From: Leptospira dzoumogneensis
GTDB taxonomy: Bacteria; Spirochaetota; Leptospiria; Leptospirales; Leptospiraceae
NCBI RefSeq assembly: GCF_004770895.1
Contig: NZ_RQHS01000018.1
Coordinates: 1-64,000, forward strand
DNA: 64,000 nt
Reading direction: 5' to 3'
Positions 1 to 8,365 of the stretch are shown here, piece after piece (positions within the stretch are counted from its first letter, which is position 1; every line of letters starts with the position of its first letter). Below the pieces are notes generated by a model, which was not told the origin of the DNA, searched no databases, and saw only the letters and a list, made by a program, of their open reading frames with translations. Both the position numbers and the translations under genes were made by a program.

Positions 1-3000
1 GATATAGGGATTATCCATCTTAAAGAACCCACTTGGTATTTTGCTATGTCGGATGGGATCGTTCCAGACGTTATGCAGCTCGTCAAAAACGGGATCGGTG
101 GAAGTTACGAATTCGAATACACTGATTCCACCAAATTCGATAATACCGGTGGAGATGGTATTCCGGATTTGCCTGGAAGTTATAGAGTTTGTACAAAAAT
201 CACCGCAGATGATGGCTTTAGCAATCGGATCTTCAAAACTTATGAATATAGCAATGGGTATGCATTCTCCGCTTTTATAAATGGGAAAGTGGAAAAGGAC
301 TTTTTTGGGTTTGGGAATTTTACTCAGAAAGATCCGTATGGGGTAAAAACAACTCACTTATATAATAATGTTCCATATTCCGATTTCAGGATGAACAGAG
401 CGTTGGGCGGAGCTGAAAAGGAATCTCATGTTATCGGCGCGGACAACCAGGATTATGGATCCAAAATCAATACATACGATATAAAAGTGGTCGATGCAGG
501 AGGAGGACTTTCCAGCTATTTAGTTTTACCTGTAAAAACGGAAAAATTTCAGAAAGGAACCAAGACAATCTCGTCAGAAATCTCATTTCAATTTAGCGGT
601 TACAATCTTACCAAACAAACCGGCTCGGAAACGGATTGGTTTGCAGATGGAGCTCATACAAGTACTACTCAAACTACGATTACCGATTTTGAAACCGTTT
701 CTTCCACCAATCAACTTAGAGCAAAGAGGACAGTCTCTTTAGCTGGATCGGCGAATGAAACGACTGCAACCAATACATATGATTCTGTCGGGAACTTAAT
801 TAGGAAACAAACCAATTATACAGGTTCAGGACTTGCCGCTGTTTCTCCTAATATTACCGAATATACGTATGATCCTTTGGGAAACACTCTATCTGAAAAA
901 AATGTAAGTGGGAATCCAGCAAGAGGAACGGAATATGTTTATGACAACGAACTCAAGATCTTCGTAACGGAAAAAACTAGCTTTGGAGGTTCTCTCCGAT
1001 TCCGTACCCAATATCAGATCGATTATACTTCTGCTTTTGGTTCTCCTGTCCAAACCACAGATCCAAACGGAAACAAAACCTATTATGAATACGATTCCTA
1101 TGGTAGATCAGTAATAACTAAAGTAGACACTGACGAAGGCAATAAGGTATTTGCGACCTATTCGTACAATTCTTCTTTTCCTTTAAGTGCAAAAAGTACA
1201 TTGCCCTCAGGCGGCTGGGATCCCGATTTCGCTACAAGGTCTTATGTGGATGGGATGGGGCGATCTGTCTATACAGTCAAAACCGGCTCGGAAGGCAAAA
1301 CAATTCGAACAGGTCGTATCGTTTATGATGGAGCAGGAAGAGTTTCCAGACAGGGGCAATCGGATTGGGCGGATTCCAGCGAGCTCGATCATTTCGCTCT
1401 GCATATGGAAGAAAAAAATCCTAGCATCTTTGAGTATGATGCTATCGGGCGACTCAGGTCTTCTACCTTGCCATTAGCCCAAGGAGAAACGAGTAATACC
1501 GTTCTCACAGTGACATACAATGATCCTTATGAAAAAATCGAGATCCACAGCTCTGGTACAAGAAAACGTACCGTTCAGAACGGCAGGAACCAATTACTAT
1601 ATGTAGAAGATTCGGGGGGAGATGGAATTGTTGCTCAGATAGGATTCTGTTACGATCTGGCTGGAAATCGAACCAAGAAGTCTGATCTGAATGATGGATC
1701 TTCTTTGAATTGTTCTGATATTTCTACGGGAATCAACCAAAAGGATACTTCCGGAAAGAACCAAACCTATTGGGCTTATGATGGATTTGGAAGAGTGAGG
1801 ATTCAAAGCGATCCTGATTTCGGAGTAGAAAAGCGTGAATACAATGCTTTTGGCGAGATGACCAAGACTACCGATGCAATTGGTCGGATAACTACACTTA
1901 TCTATGATTCGAGAGGGCGAATCATTACAAAGAGAATGCCGGAAGGGGAAATCTATTATACTTACGATTCCCGGTCCGGAAGCGAGAATGCTCTTGGTCA
2001 ACTCGTTCTGGTAGAAGATCAAAATCAAACCAAAACTTTCAGTTATGATAAGTTAGGTAGGGTGAAAAAAGAAACGCGCTCCTTCAAAGAAATTCCGCTC
2101 AAAAATAGCGATCTGCCATATATTACGGAATATGCATACGACCTTCTTGGCAGAGTAACAAAAATTGATTATCCGGAACATCCTGTAAACCATTCCCGCC
2201 TTAGGGCCTGCTATTCCTACGGTAGCGCCGGATATATCACAGGGATTTCCGTGCAAGTGAATACAAACGGAATCTTACCGGGACTTTGTAATAAAAATAT
2301 CGTAGAAAATATCACATACAATGAATTCGGTCAAACTTCTGCTTTCACACTAGGTAACGGAATCGAAACCCGATATTATTACGACGAGAAGTTGAGAATG
2401 ATCCGATCCAACTCATCCGGAGTCGTGGACGGATATAGCGAGACACTACAAAACGCAGTCTATACTTTTAATAGTAAGAATAATATTACAAGTATTGAAA
2501 ATACCGGCACCCGATACCAAACCAAGTATGATTTTGCTTATGACGGCCTGAGTCGACTCACGAATGCAGGCGGATTCTATACGGAACCCGGGGATGCGTA
2601 TTCAAAAAAATACCAACAGAGTTTTTCCTATGCACAGAATGGAAACCTAACTGCCAAGAGGGTCCATAATCCTGCGGATGGGGCCATTACGGACGAAAGA
2701 GTTTACCAATACAATAATCACCAGGCTCGATATATCGATTCTTCTAAGTATGGAAGTGGCACTATTACTATGACCTACGATGCCTCCGGGAATATGATCA
2801 CCCAGAGGGACCAAGTTTTAGATAAAACCAAACAAATGGAATATGATTCTGACAATCGTCTCATACGGGTAAGAGATGAGAATAATTATACTGTAGGTCG
2901 TTATTGGTATGATGATGGCGGTTTCCGGATCCATAAAAGCGCTTTAATTCCGAACGGAGCCGAATACAAACACCAGGAAATTCTGTATCCTAGTAAATTT

Positions 3001-4254
3001 TACGGCCTAGAATACATGGATGAAGAGAATGTTCTTCGATCCATCAATAATATTTATTTGAATGGTGTCCGGATCGCAGCTCTAAACGAAGAAGGAACTG
3101 CAGCTTATTATCTTACCGATCAGGTAGATTCGGTATCCCATGTATTAGACGATCAAGGGAAAACCCTTACTCGGATCCAGAACGATCCATATGGAGATAG
3201 TTTTGTCCAGAGAGGCAATCAGAATTTCTCTCCTAAATTTAACTCTCAGGAGCTGGACCAAGAGAGCGGTTTCTATTTTTATAATGCACGTTATTATGAT
3301 GCGAGTATCGCGAGGTTCGTAACTGCGGATTCTATTATTGACGGGGAGGTTGATACTCAGGGCTGGAACCGTTATATGTATGTCCGAGGCAATCCGATCA
3401 ATGCGAAGGATCCGACGGGGCATGAATCAGAAAGTCTAAAAGGGCAAAAGCCGACCGTTGACAAATCTGGAACGATTAATGTAATCGGTAGTAGTAGGGC
3501 TCCGACTAGAGGAGAAAAGGCTTGGGCTTTCACCAAGGGACTTTTTATCGGAGCGGTCGTCGGAGGGATACTCGGTTATGGAGCAACTGCATTAGTAGCT
3601 ACCATATCAGTGGCTTGTCCCCCGCTGGGAATAGCGGTAGCATTTGGACTTTTTGCAACCGGTATGCTACTGGCGTATTCAGAGGGGAAAGCTCTGGTCC
3701 AAAATACGGATCAGAGTGGTCGACCCATGGGAGACCTTGAATGGTGGGAGCGAGCAGGAGGTTTAGTTGGTGGCGTTGGTGCTGGAACAGCGACGGCTAA
3801 ATTTGCCTCAAGGTCTGCATCCGAAGTCGGCGGTAAAATTGGAAACGCAGCCAAGAATTTCTTCAAGAAGGCACCGAGCGAGCAGCCTGTAGGGGCTGGA
3901 CCAGCAACTGGTCAAGCTGGAGAACCTTCCCAAAATGTTAGTCCTCCAGTTCCTGATTTCTATGGATCTGAAAAAGGAACAGCTATTCCAGGTAGTCAGA
4001 GAGTTATGGAAGCCGGATTTGAAAAAGCCGGAATAAAATCTACTCCTTCGAATAAAGGTGATGGTAAAATCTATAATGTCGATACTCCAAATGGTAAAGT
4101 GGAAGTTAGATCTATGCCAGGAGATAAAAATCATCCTCAAAGAACAGTAATATCTACTCCTGGTACAAATAGCCCTCGAACCATAGATGGAAAAACCCCT
4201 ATGGGGACGAAGCGGGAGATAAAAAATGCGAATCATTTTCCACAAAATCCGTAA
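1..4254 (+). CDS. Rhs/YD-repeat polymorphic toxin, 5' end outside window
   Basis: The frame is open from base 1, so the Met at base 46 is internal and this is a C-terminal fragment of 1417 residues. Many YD repeats (for example YTYDPLGN, YEYDSYGR) are followed by the conserved Rhs core at about residues 1060-1141, with NARYYDASIARFVTADS and closing at DPTGH. In this family the core marks the boundary between the encapsulating shell and a variable toxic tip. Here the tip is about 276 residues: a glycine/alanine-rich hydrophobic double helix at about 1180-1230, a Ser/Pro/Gly linker, then a compact domain at about 1320-1417 containing VEVRSMPGDKNHPQR. That domain is inferred to be the toxin; I cannot assign its activity. 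The next gene starts 11 bp downstream and is the likely cognate immunity gene. Confidence 0.93.
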   Translation, partial: DIGIIHLKEPTWYFAMSDGIVPDVMQLVKNGIGGSYEFEYTDSTKFDNTGGDGIPDLPGSYRVCTKITADDGFSNRIFKTYEYSNGYAFSAFINGKVEKDFFGFGNFTQKDPYGVKTTHLYNNVPYSDFRMNRALGGAEKESHVIGADNQDYGSKINTYDIKVVDAGGGLSSYLVLPVKTEKFQKGTKTISSEISFQFSGYNLTKQTGSETDWFADGAHTSTTQTTITDFETVSSTNQLRAKRTVSLAGSANETTATNTYDSVGNLIRKQTNYTGSGLAAVSPNITEYTYDPLGNTLSEKNVSGNPARGTEYVYDNELKIFVTEKTSFGGSLRFRTQYQIDYTSAFGSPVQTTDPNGNKTYYEYDSYGRSVITKVDTDEGNKVFATYSYNSSFPLSAKSTLPSGGWDPDFATRSYVDGMGRSVYTVKTGSEGKTIRTGRIVYDGAGRVSRQGQSDWADSSELDHFALHMEEKNPSIFEYDAIGRLRSSTLPLAQGETSNTVLTVTYNDPYEKIEIHSSGTRKRTVQNGRNQLLYVEDSGGDGIVAQIGFCYDLAGNRTKKSDLNDGSSLNCSDISTGINQKDTSGKNQTYWAYDGFGRVRIQSDPDFGVEKREYNAFGEMTKTTDAIGRITTLIYDSRGRIITKRMPEGEIYYTYDSRSGSENALGQLVLVEDQNQTKTFSYDKLGRVKKETRSFKEIPLKNSDLPYITEYAYDLLGRVTKIDYPEHPVNHSRLRACYSYGSAGYITGISVQVNTNGILPGLCNKNIVENITYNEFGQTSAFTLGNGIETRYYYDEKLRMIRSNSSGVVDGYSETLQNAVYTFNSKNNITSIENTGTRYQTKYDFAYDGLSRLTNAGGFYTEPGDAYSKKYQQSFSYAQNGNLTAKRVHNPADGAITDERVYQYNNHQARYIDSSKYGSGTITMTYDASGNMITQRDQVLDKTKQMEYDSDNRLIRVRDENNYTVGRYWYDDGGFRIHKSALIPNGAEYKHQEILYPSKFYGLEYMDEENVLRSINNIYLNGVRIAALNEEGTAAYYLTDQVDSVSHVLDDQGKTLTRIQNDPYGDSFVQRGNQNFSPKFNSQELDQESGFYFYNARYYDASIARFVTADSIIDGEVDTQGWNRYMYVRGNPINAKDPTGHESESLKGQKPTVDKSGTINVIGSSRAPTRGEKAWAFTKGLFIGAVVGGILGYGATALVATISVACPPLGIAVAFGLFATGMLLAYSEGKALVQNTDQSGRPMGDLEWWERAGGLVGGVGAGTATAKFASRSASEVGGKIGNAAKNFFKKAPSEQPVGAGPATGQAGEPSQNVSPPVPDFYGSEKGTAIPGSQRVMEAGFEKAGIKSTPSNKGDGKIYNVDTPNGKVEVRSMPGDKNHPQRTVISTPGTNSPRTIDGKTPMGTKREIKNANHFPQNP

Positions 4255-4265
4255 AGCAGAGACTT

Positions 4266-4733
4266 ATGATCGACCGTAGTGGTATTTTAAAAGAGTGGTT
4301 GGCTAATATGACCATTGCCGCATTTGAGTATGCAGCCATGTTCAGAATCAGATTAGAAAGTAACGTGCGTATTCGTACGACACCGAATGTTTTATATTTG
4401 GAATTGAGATCACGAGCTTTCTTTGGGAGTTACACTGAGTGGACTAGCTTAGTCGAAAGTATGCCATATCCAGCTAGGAGAGGAGAGTTGGATTATCCAA
4501 CTTTTGCATATCGCATCATGTTATGTATCGGGTCGGATATTATTAAAGTTGAAATTCTTGATGATGGTACTTTGGTATTACTTACTTCTGATAATGAAGA
4601 AATTACCATTTCAGGTATTGAGGATGTCTGGGAAGAAAGTTGGATATTAACTGAGTCAAGTGATTTACCAAATGCGAGTAAGAAGCAAATTATTTGCGAT
4701 TCTCAAGGTGAAATTTCATTCTTTTTAGAATAA
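4266..4733 (+). CDS. Putative cognate immunity protein
   Basis: This 155-residue protein has no signal peptide or membrane segment and is predicted cytoplasmic. It starts 11 bp after the Rhs stop, the usual place for the immunity gene of an Rhs toxin. The C-terminal half alternates short beta-like stretches (SDIIKVEILDDGTLVLL) with acidic residues and a late tryptophan pair, a pattern common in small beta-rich immunity proteins such as the DUF6188 type. That family assignment is by eye only. Role inferred: binding and neutralising the toxin domain at the end of the upstream Rhs protein. The Shine-Dalgarno sequence is weak, suggesting translation coupled to the upstream gene. Confidence 0.6.
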   Translation: MIDRSGILKEWLANMTIAAFEYAAMFRIRLESNVRIRTTPNVLYLELRSRAFFGSYTEWTSLVESMPYPARRGELDYPTFAYRIMLCIGSDIIKVEILDDGTLVLLTSDNEEITISGIEDVWEESWILTESSDLPNASKKQIICDSQGEISFFLE

Positions 4734-4798
4734 TTTTTTTGGGAATTCGAAAAAGTAAATGGATCCCTTTTACGGATTCAAGTTTTATTTGAAGCTGT

Positions 4799-5001
4799 AA
4801 GCTTACGGATGTTGCTTCTGTGAAAAAACACTGACGGTTGGTGATTAAAATTAAAAGAGTCCTCAAGCCCCGGGTATTCGTCCGGACAGTCAAAAACCAA
4901 GATATTCGTCTCGGACAAAACCTGGAGAATACTATGATCCTGCAACTGGAAGAACGGGAACAAGGAAGGAGTTGGGCCATTTGGATTTAGACCCAGATTA
5001 A
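4799..5001 (+). pseudogene. Decayed Rhs toxin tail 1
   Basis: There is no start codon, but frame 1 is open from 4855 to the stop at 4999-5001 and ends GEYYDPATGRTGTRKELGHL then DLDPD. This reads like the terminal residues of a secreted toxin tip. Just upstream, frame 2 (from 4799) reads LTDVASVKKH, a stop, then RLVIKIKR before the frame must change, consistent with one nonsense mutation and one frameshift. An intact small gene starts 7 bp after the stop. Interpreted as the remnant of a displaced toxin tip whose immunity gene survives. The alternative, a chance open frame, cannot be excluded without a homology search. Confidence 0.5.
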
Positions 5002-5007
5002 TCAAAA

Positions 5008-5379
5008 ATGAACGAAATTGAACAGTATGATTTTACAGACTGCTTATTAATTGATTTTGGAGTTGATAAGTTAATATCTTCAATTTATATATTAACGGAG
5101 GCGTATTATCCATTAACTCAAGAGGGTAAGCGAGAAAAAGGACTATTAAAGATAGTCTTTTCGTCAATAGGAGTAATTCAAATATTAAAAACAGAGGAAT
5201 TTGAATTCGATATTAATCTTGCCTACGACCCTTCTGGTGATCACGTTAAGGCAAATGAAATTTATTCTATTAAGGTTTCCACTTTTAGAGACCAAATCTT
5301 TAACGGATCAGTCAACTCTGATATGCTTAAGATTGAATTACAATTTAAGAGTATGGAAATTAAGAAAATTGATTGGTAG
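5008..5379 (+). CDS. Putative orphan immunity protein
   Basis: This 123-residue soluble, acidic protein has no signal peptide. The pattern of hydrophobic beta-like strands (LLIDFGVDKLISSIYIL, LLKIVFSSIGVIQIL) ending in KIDW is typical of small immunity proteins, but I do not recognise the family with certainty. It starts 7 bp after the stop of decayed toxin tail 1, so it probably belonged to that toxin. Retaining immunity after the toxin decays would protect against sibling cells that still carry it. The region is clearly AT-richer than the Rhs gene, which fits horizontally acquired modules. Confidence 0.55.
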   Translation: MNEIEQYDFTDCLLIDFGVDKLISSIYILTEAYYPLTQEGKREKGLLKIVFSSIGVIQILKTEEFEFDINLAYDPSGDHVKANEIYSIKVSTFRDQIFNGSVNSDMLKIELQFKSMEIKKIDW

Positions 5380-5381
5380 TA

Positions 5382-5465
5382 CCAGTTCTTTATATCACTT
5401 ATCCTTCAGCGATGCGACCAGGTAATCGCGAACAGACTCACGTTGAGTTTCCGTCCTTGGATTAA
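5382..5465 (+). pseudogene. Decayed Rhs toxin tail 2
   Basis: A startless open stretch in frame 3 ends AMRPGNREQTHVEFPSLD and a stop at 5463-5465. The sequence overlaps nothing else, directly follows one immunity-like gene, and is followed 6 bp later by the next. Its Pro/Arg/His-rich, sharply ending character resembles the last residues of nuclease-type toxin tips. Only about 28 codons remain, so the assignment rests mainly on position and on the parallel with the other three tails. Confidence 0.4.
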
Positions 5466-5471
5466 ATAAGT

Positions 5472-5828
5472 ATGTATGGATTTCCAAGAACATTTCCGAT
5501 TACATCGTTCCGAAATTTAATCTTAGAAAAACTGTCATTTTCTGTTAATCAAATTATTCTTATTTTTCAAAATGAGACGGTCATAACAATAGAGAGTTCA
5601 ATTTCTATTAGAGATGCTCCTCCAATGTCCATCTATAATATTGACCCACAGACGGCATTTGAATTAATTAAATTAGTCGGTAATAATGTTGAAAGTAGTT
5701 TTTTAGAAGATGACGATAGGACTTTATCGCTGATATTTTCGAATAAAGAAAAGCTTAAAGTGCATGATGACAGCATAGAATATGAGTCGCTAAAGTTCAA
5801 TATTGCTGGAGAAGAATTTATTATCTGA
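5472..5828 (+). CDS. Putative orphan immunity protein
   Basis: A 118-residue soluble protein with repeated beta-strand patterns (LEKLSFSVNQIILIF, TVITIESSISI) and acidic loops. This arrangement is similar in style to DUF6188-like small proteins found beside polymorphic toxins and loosely echoes the C-terminal half of the protein at 4266-4733. It starts 6 bp after decayed toxin tail 2. Function is inferred from position only. A 24-codon open frame follows at 5829-5903; it is too short to call. Confidence 0.55.
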   Translation: MYGFPRTFPITSFRNLILEKLSFSVNQIILIFQNETVITIESSISIRDAPPMSIYNIDPQTAFELIKLVGNNVESSFLEDDDRTLSLIFSNKEKLKVHDDSIEYESLKFNIAGEEFII

Positions 5829-5908
5829 ATGCAGAAAGAGATAAAAGATTTTAACCTTAGGAAGGATATGATCGAAGTTATCGATTGCATAAGCGACATC
5901 TAATTTGA

Positions 5909-6022
5909 CTTTCAATTGTAAATAGTATTGCGGGTGCTGAACTTGGTAAAAATAAAATTGTTGGCTTAGACTATAAGCCGTTACCAAATGATAAGGCCGA
6001 TATAATATCTAATGGTCACTAA
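5909..6022 (+). pseudogene. Decayed Rhs toxin tail 3
   Basis: Frame 2 is open from just after a TGA at 5906-5908 to a TAA at 6020-6022 and encodes 37 residues including AGAELGKNKIVGLDYKPLP and ending ADIISNGH. There is no start codon. Its last codons overlap the ATG of the next immunity-like gene (6012) in another frame, the coupling seen in real toxin-immunity pairs. That overlap argues the pair was once a functional module and the toxin lost its 5' part. Confidence 0.5.
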
Positions 6023-6359
6023 GGTGAGAGAAGTAGAGCCTAAAGATTTATATTATCTATATTCTGATGCATTAAATAGATGCAGGATTGAATTGCTTTC
6101 TGCAGACGATGAGACAATTGAATATGAGATATTTGAAGAATTTGATATTGAGGCTGTCTCTTTTCTTCACCCCGAAGCATTAATGAAATTATTCCAAAGC
6201 GGATATATTTCGGAAGAAAAAATGAAGAAAAGTGAACAATTGCGAGAATTGGTAGATTCATTGCGTGAAAACGAGGAATGGTCACTGGAAAGCTTTCGAC
6301 ATTCAAAGAATTGGGTTGCGGTTTTGGAAATGGCGGAACAAATTAGGCGCCTTAAGTAA
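6012..6359 (+). CDS. Putative orphan immunity protein
   Basis: A 115-residue soluble acidic protein, predicted mostly helical in its second half (HPEALMKLFQSGYISEEKM, then EEWSLESF and NWVAVLEMAEQIRRLK). There is no signal peptide. Its ATG overlaps the end of decayed toxin tail 3 in a different frame, as expected for an immunity gene coupled to its toxin. I do not recognise the family. It is unlike the other three small proteins in composition, suggesting it pairs with a different toxin class. Confidence 0.55.
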   Translation: MVTKVREVEPKDLYYLYSDALNRCRIELLSADDETIEYEIFEEFDIEAVSFLHPEALMKLFQSGYISEEKMKKSEQLRELVDSLRENEEWSLESFRHSKNWVAVLEMAEQIRRLK

Positions 6360-6417
6360 ACTCAGCGCTTAAAAACTCTATATCAAACAATTACTATTCG
6401 CTTCTGCATTTATTTAA

Positions 6418-6730
6418 ATGTCAGTATATCACCGATCTCGCGATGAGAGCTTAATGCTAGTGGGAAAATTCAGGAAAAAGAGATATTGATTGGACGGATC
6501 ATGGAATTCCATCGAACCACTCCGACTCCCATTATTACGAGTATTTCGATAACCCCACAGAGGGAAGCGACAAAGAACTAAGATTAATTTCGAGTCCGAC
6601 TGACGTATATAAACGTTATGCTGCTTCCAAGCTTGTTTTTCTTAGTGGGATAATTTTGAGAAAATCATTTTACATCATTCCGGAATACTTCAATTCTGCA
6701 AAATTAAATGAAAATCATACGTTTTATTAG
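6418..6730 (+). pseudogene. Decayed Rhs toxin tail 4, frameshifted
   Basis: A coherent toxin-tail-like sequence is spread over three frames. Frame 1 reads SVYHRSRDESL, frame 3 continues NASGKIQEKEI, and frame 2 continues DIDWTDHGIPSNHSDSHYY then EYFDNPTEGSDKE. Two small indels, near 6450 and 6486, would join them. A DWTDHG..S.HS..H.H ending is a pattern I associate with the C-termini of several polymorphic toxins. The last part of the open frame runs into the start of the outer-membrane gene at 6708. No intact immunity gene follows, so this remnant marks the right edge of the toxin region. Confidence 0.5.
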
Positions 6731-7541
6731 CATCCTTTGCTTCGTTAGTGCTCAGTCTATATATGCCCAAACTAATAATCGAAGTTCTTTTTTCTTTGAA
6801 TTGACTTACGGAGAAGGGCTCTCCTACCCGAATTCTAAACCTTATAAATATGATCCAAATGTCATGAATAAGGAAAATAGTTATAATAATCTGGATAATT
6901 CGATCGGAAACTATGTTTGGAATACCGGAACGGGTCCGGATAAAGCCGCGAGCCTTTATGCGTTTGATCATTCCCCGAAACAGAAAGTTACCGGTCAAAA
7001 TTATTCGTTTCTTTTCGAGTATGTCTTTAAGAATGGAATTGGATTAGGTGCGAGCGTGAATAGTGCAGATTTCCAAGGTTCTAACCTGACGTTCTCCCGA
7101 GATTTAGTTATGCTTGGTGTTATTGCTCTGGATGATACTTACGGAAACGGAAATTTGACTCAAAACGAATTAAAAAATATTCAGATAAATTCTCCATACT
7201 ATACATATCACCAGAATGATCTTTTGAAAATGAGGACATACGGTCTGAACGTTGCATATCATTTTTTGGAAAATTCTACTTTTGATCCATATATTCGCTT
7301 TGGATTGGCATATGGAAATGAAACAACTGGCAACGCTAAAGTAGTTCAGTCTACAGTTTCGGTCGGAACAAGATATATATTCGGCCAGAATTTTTATCTC
7401 CTGGTGGAACTTTCAGGAAATAATTACGACGGGTACTCGAAAGCGACTGGAAATTTTGGTCAATACTTTGGGGGAAAAGAGGCTTACGCTTGGACTTTGC
7501 AGGAATACAATGGCAAGGTCGGTATTGGGGTTAAATTATAA
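6708..7541 (+). CDS. Putative outer-membrane beta-barrel protein
   Basis: A 277-residue protein with a clear Sec signal peptide (MKIIRFISILCFVSAQSIYA, cleavage before QTNN). The mature part is rich in Tyr, Asn, Gly and alternating hydrophobic strands (FLFEYVFKNGIGLGASVNS, YGLNVAYHF, FDPYIRFGLAYGNE, YLLVELSGNNYDGYS), ending GKVGIGVKL. This pattern suggests 8 or more beta strands of an outer-membrane barrel. The substrate or role is unknown. It lies just right of the toxin remnants and has only a weak Shine-Dalgarno sequence. Confidence 0.7.
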   Translation: MKIIRFISILCFVSAQSIYAQTNNRSSFFFELTYGEGLSYPNSKPYKYDPNVMNKENSYNNLDNSIGNYVWNTGTGPDKAASLYAFDHSPKQKVTGQNYSFLFEYVFKNGIGLGASVNSADFQGSNLTFSRDLVMLGVIALDDTYGNGNLTQNELKNIQINSPYYTYHQNDLLKMRTYGLNVAYHFLENSTFDPYIRFGLAYGNETTGNAKVVQSTVSVGTRYIFGQNFYLLVELSGNNYDGYSKATGNFGQYFGGKEAYAWTLQEYNGKVGIGVKL

Positions 7542-7625
7542 TATTATAAATCAATTAATGATTCTATTTAGTAATATAAGCCGAAAGAAATTCGAGTGCT
7601 TATATCATATGATTTGGAAATAAAA

Positions 7626-8306
7626 ATGAATTCCTGGAATCGGGCCTTACACGCAAAGTTTATGAAATTTATCACTATAACAATAGTAACTATTTTGATT
7701 TCCTGCAGATCAACAATTGGTATGGGTATCTTCGACCCCAAACCAAATCCTCCTTACGAGAATCAATCGATGAAAATATTAGAGATTGAAATTGAGGGCA
7801 ATATTGAGAACAGACCGTTATTAATTGTAGATCTAACTTCTGATCCATTCAACAAAGTTGAAAAAGTACAGAGGATCGAGTATTACAAAGAAATGTATAT
7901 CGAAAGTAAATCGATCCGTTTGGAGATTCCAGCTCAGGCCATTTATGGTAGGATACAGATCCTGAATGGTACCTGGTATCCTCTTATTTTCTATAATCAA
8001 TCTGGATTAAGCATGCTATTAGGAGTTGAGAAAGGAATTCTTGGGTCGAGATATCAAACCGGTTATGAAAAACGAGGATCCTGTTCAAATGAATATCGGA
8101 ACGTTTACAAGTGTCCTGCGCTTTGGGAAAATGGAGGAGTCAGTAAGGCGATAAAAATAAATATCTCGGAAGAAAGAAAAATAAATAAACTTCTTACTTT
8201 CGTTATCTATGTGGATACAGCGATAGTTTATTTTTGGACGGGAGTCCCCATTCCTCTTTTCGGTTTTTTGGGGACAGAAAATGAAGTTAAAGTGACTGTA
8301 GAATAA
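7626..8306 (+). CDS. Hypothetical lipoprotein
   Basis: From the ATG at 7626 (GGA 7 bases upstream) the protein has 226 residues with a positively charged N-terminus, a hydrophobic stretch and a spirochaete-style lipobox ILISC, so Cys27 is the likely lipidation site. An upstream GTG at 7596 and a downstream ATG at 7662 are also in frame. The mature protein has a beta-rich middle part and a motif with paired cysteines (CSNEYRNVYKCPALWENGG). No known domain was recognised. It may sit at the inner face of the outer membrane or on the surface. Confidence 0.65.
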   Translation: MNSWNRALHAKFMKFITITIVTILISCRSTIGMGIFDPKPNPPYENQSMKILEIEIEGNIENRPLLIVDLTSDPFNKVEKVQRIEYYKEMYIESKSIRLEIPAQAIYGRIQILNGTWYPLIFYNQSGLSMLLGVEKGILGSRYQTGYEKRGSCSNEYRNVYKCPALWENGGVSKAIKINISEERKINKLLTFVIYVDTAIVYFWTGVPIPLFGFLGTENEVKVTVE

Positions 8307-8340
8307 TTTAGTATTATAGAGGCTCATTCTTTGCGAGTCT

Positions 8341-8365
8341 GGAATTTTCTATAGGTGAAAATTCC
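8341..8365. terminator. Bidirectional terminator-like hairpin
   Basis: A perfect 9-bp stem (GGAATTTTC / GAAAATTCC) with a 7-nt loop lies between two convergent genes and overlaps the stop codon of the TauE/SafE gene. Confidence 0.5.

Noticed and set aside
46..4254. Met at base 46 as the start of the Rhs gene
   Set aside because: The same frame is open from base 1 with plausible coding sequence, and Rhs proteins are much longer at the N-terminus, so the gene continues upstream of the window.
5829..5903. 24-codon open frame after the third immunity-like gene
   Set aside because: It is too short, has no ribosome site and no homology I recognise; it may be further toxin debris.
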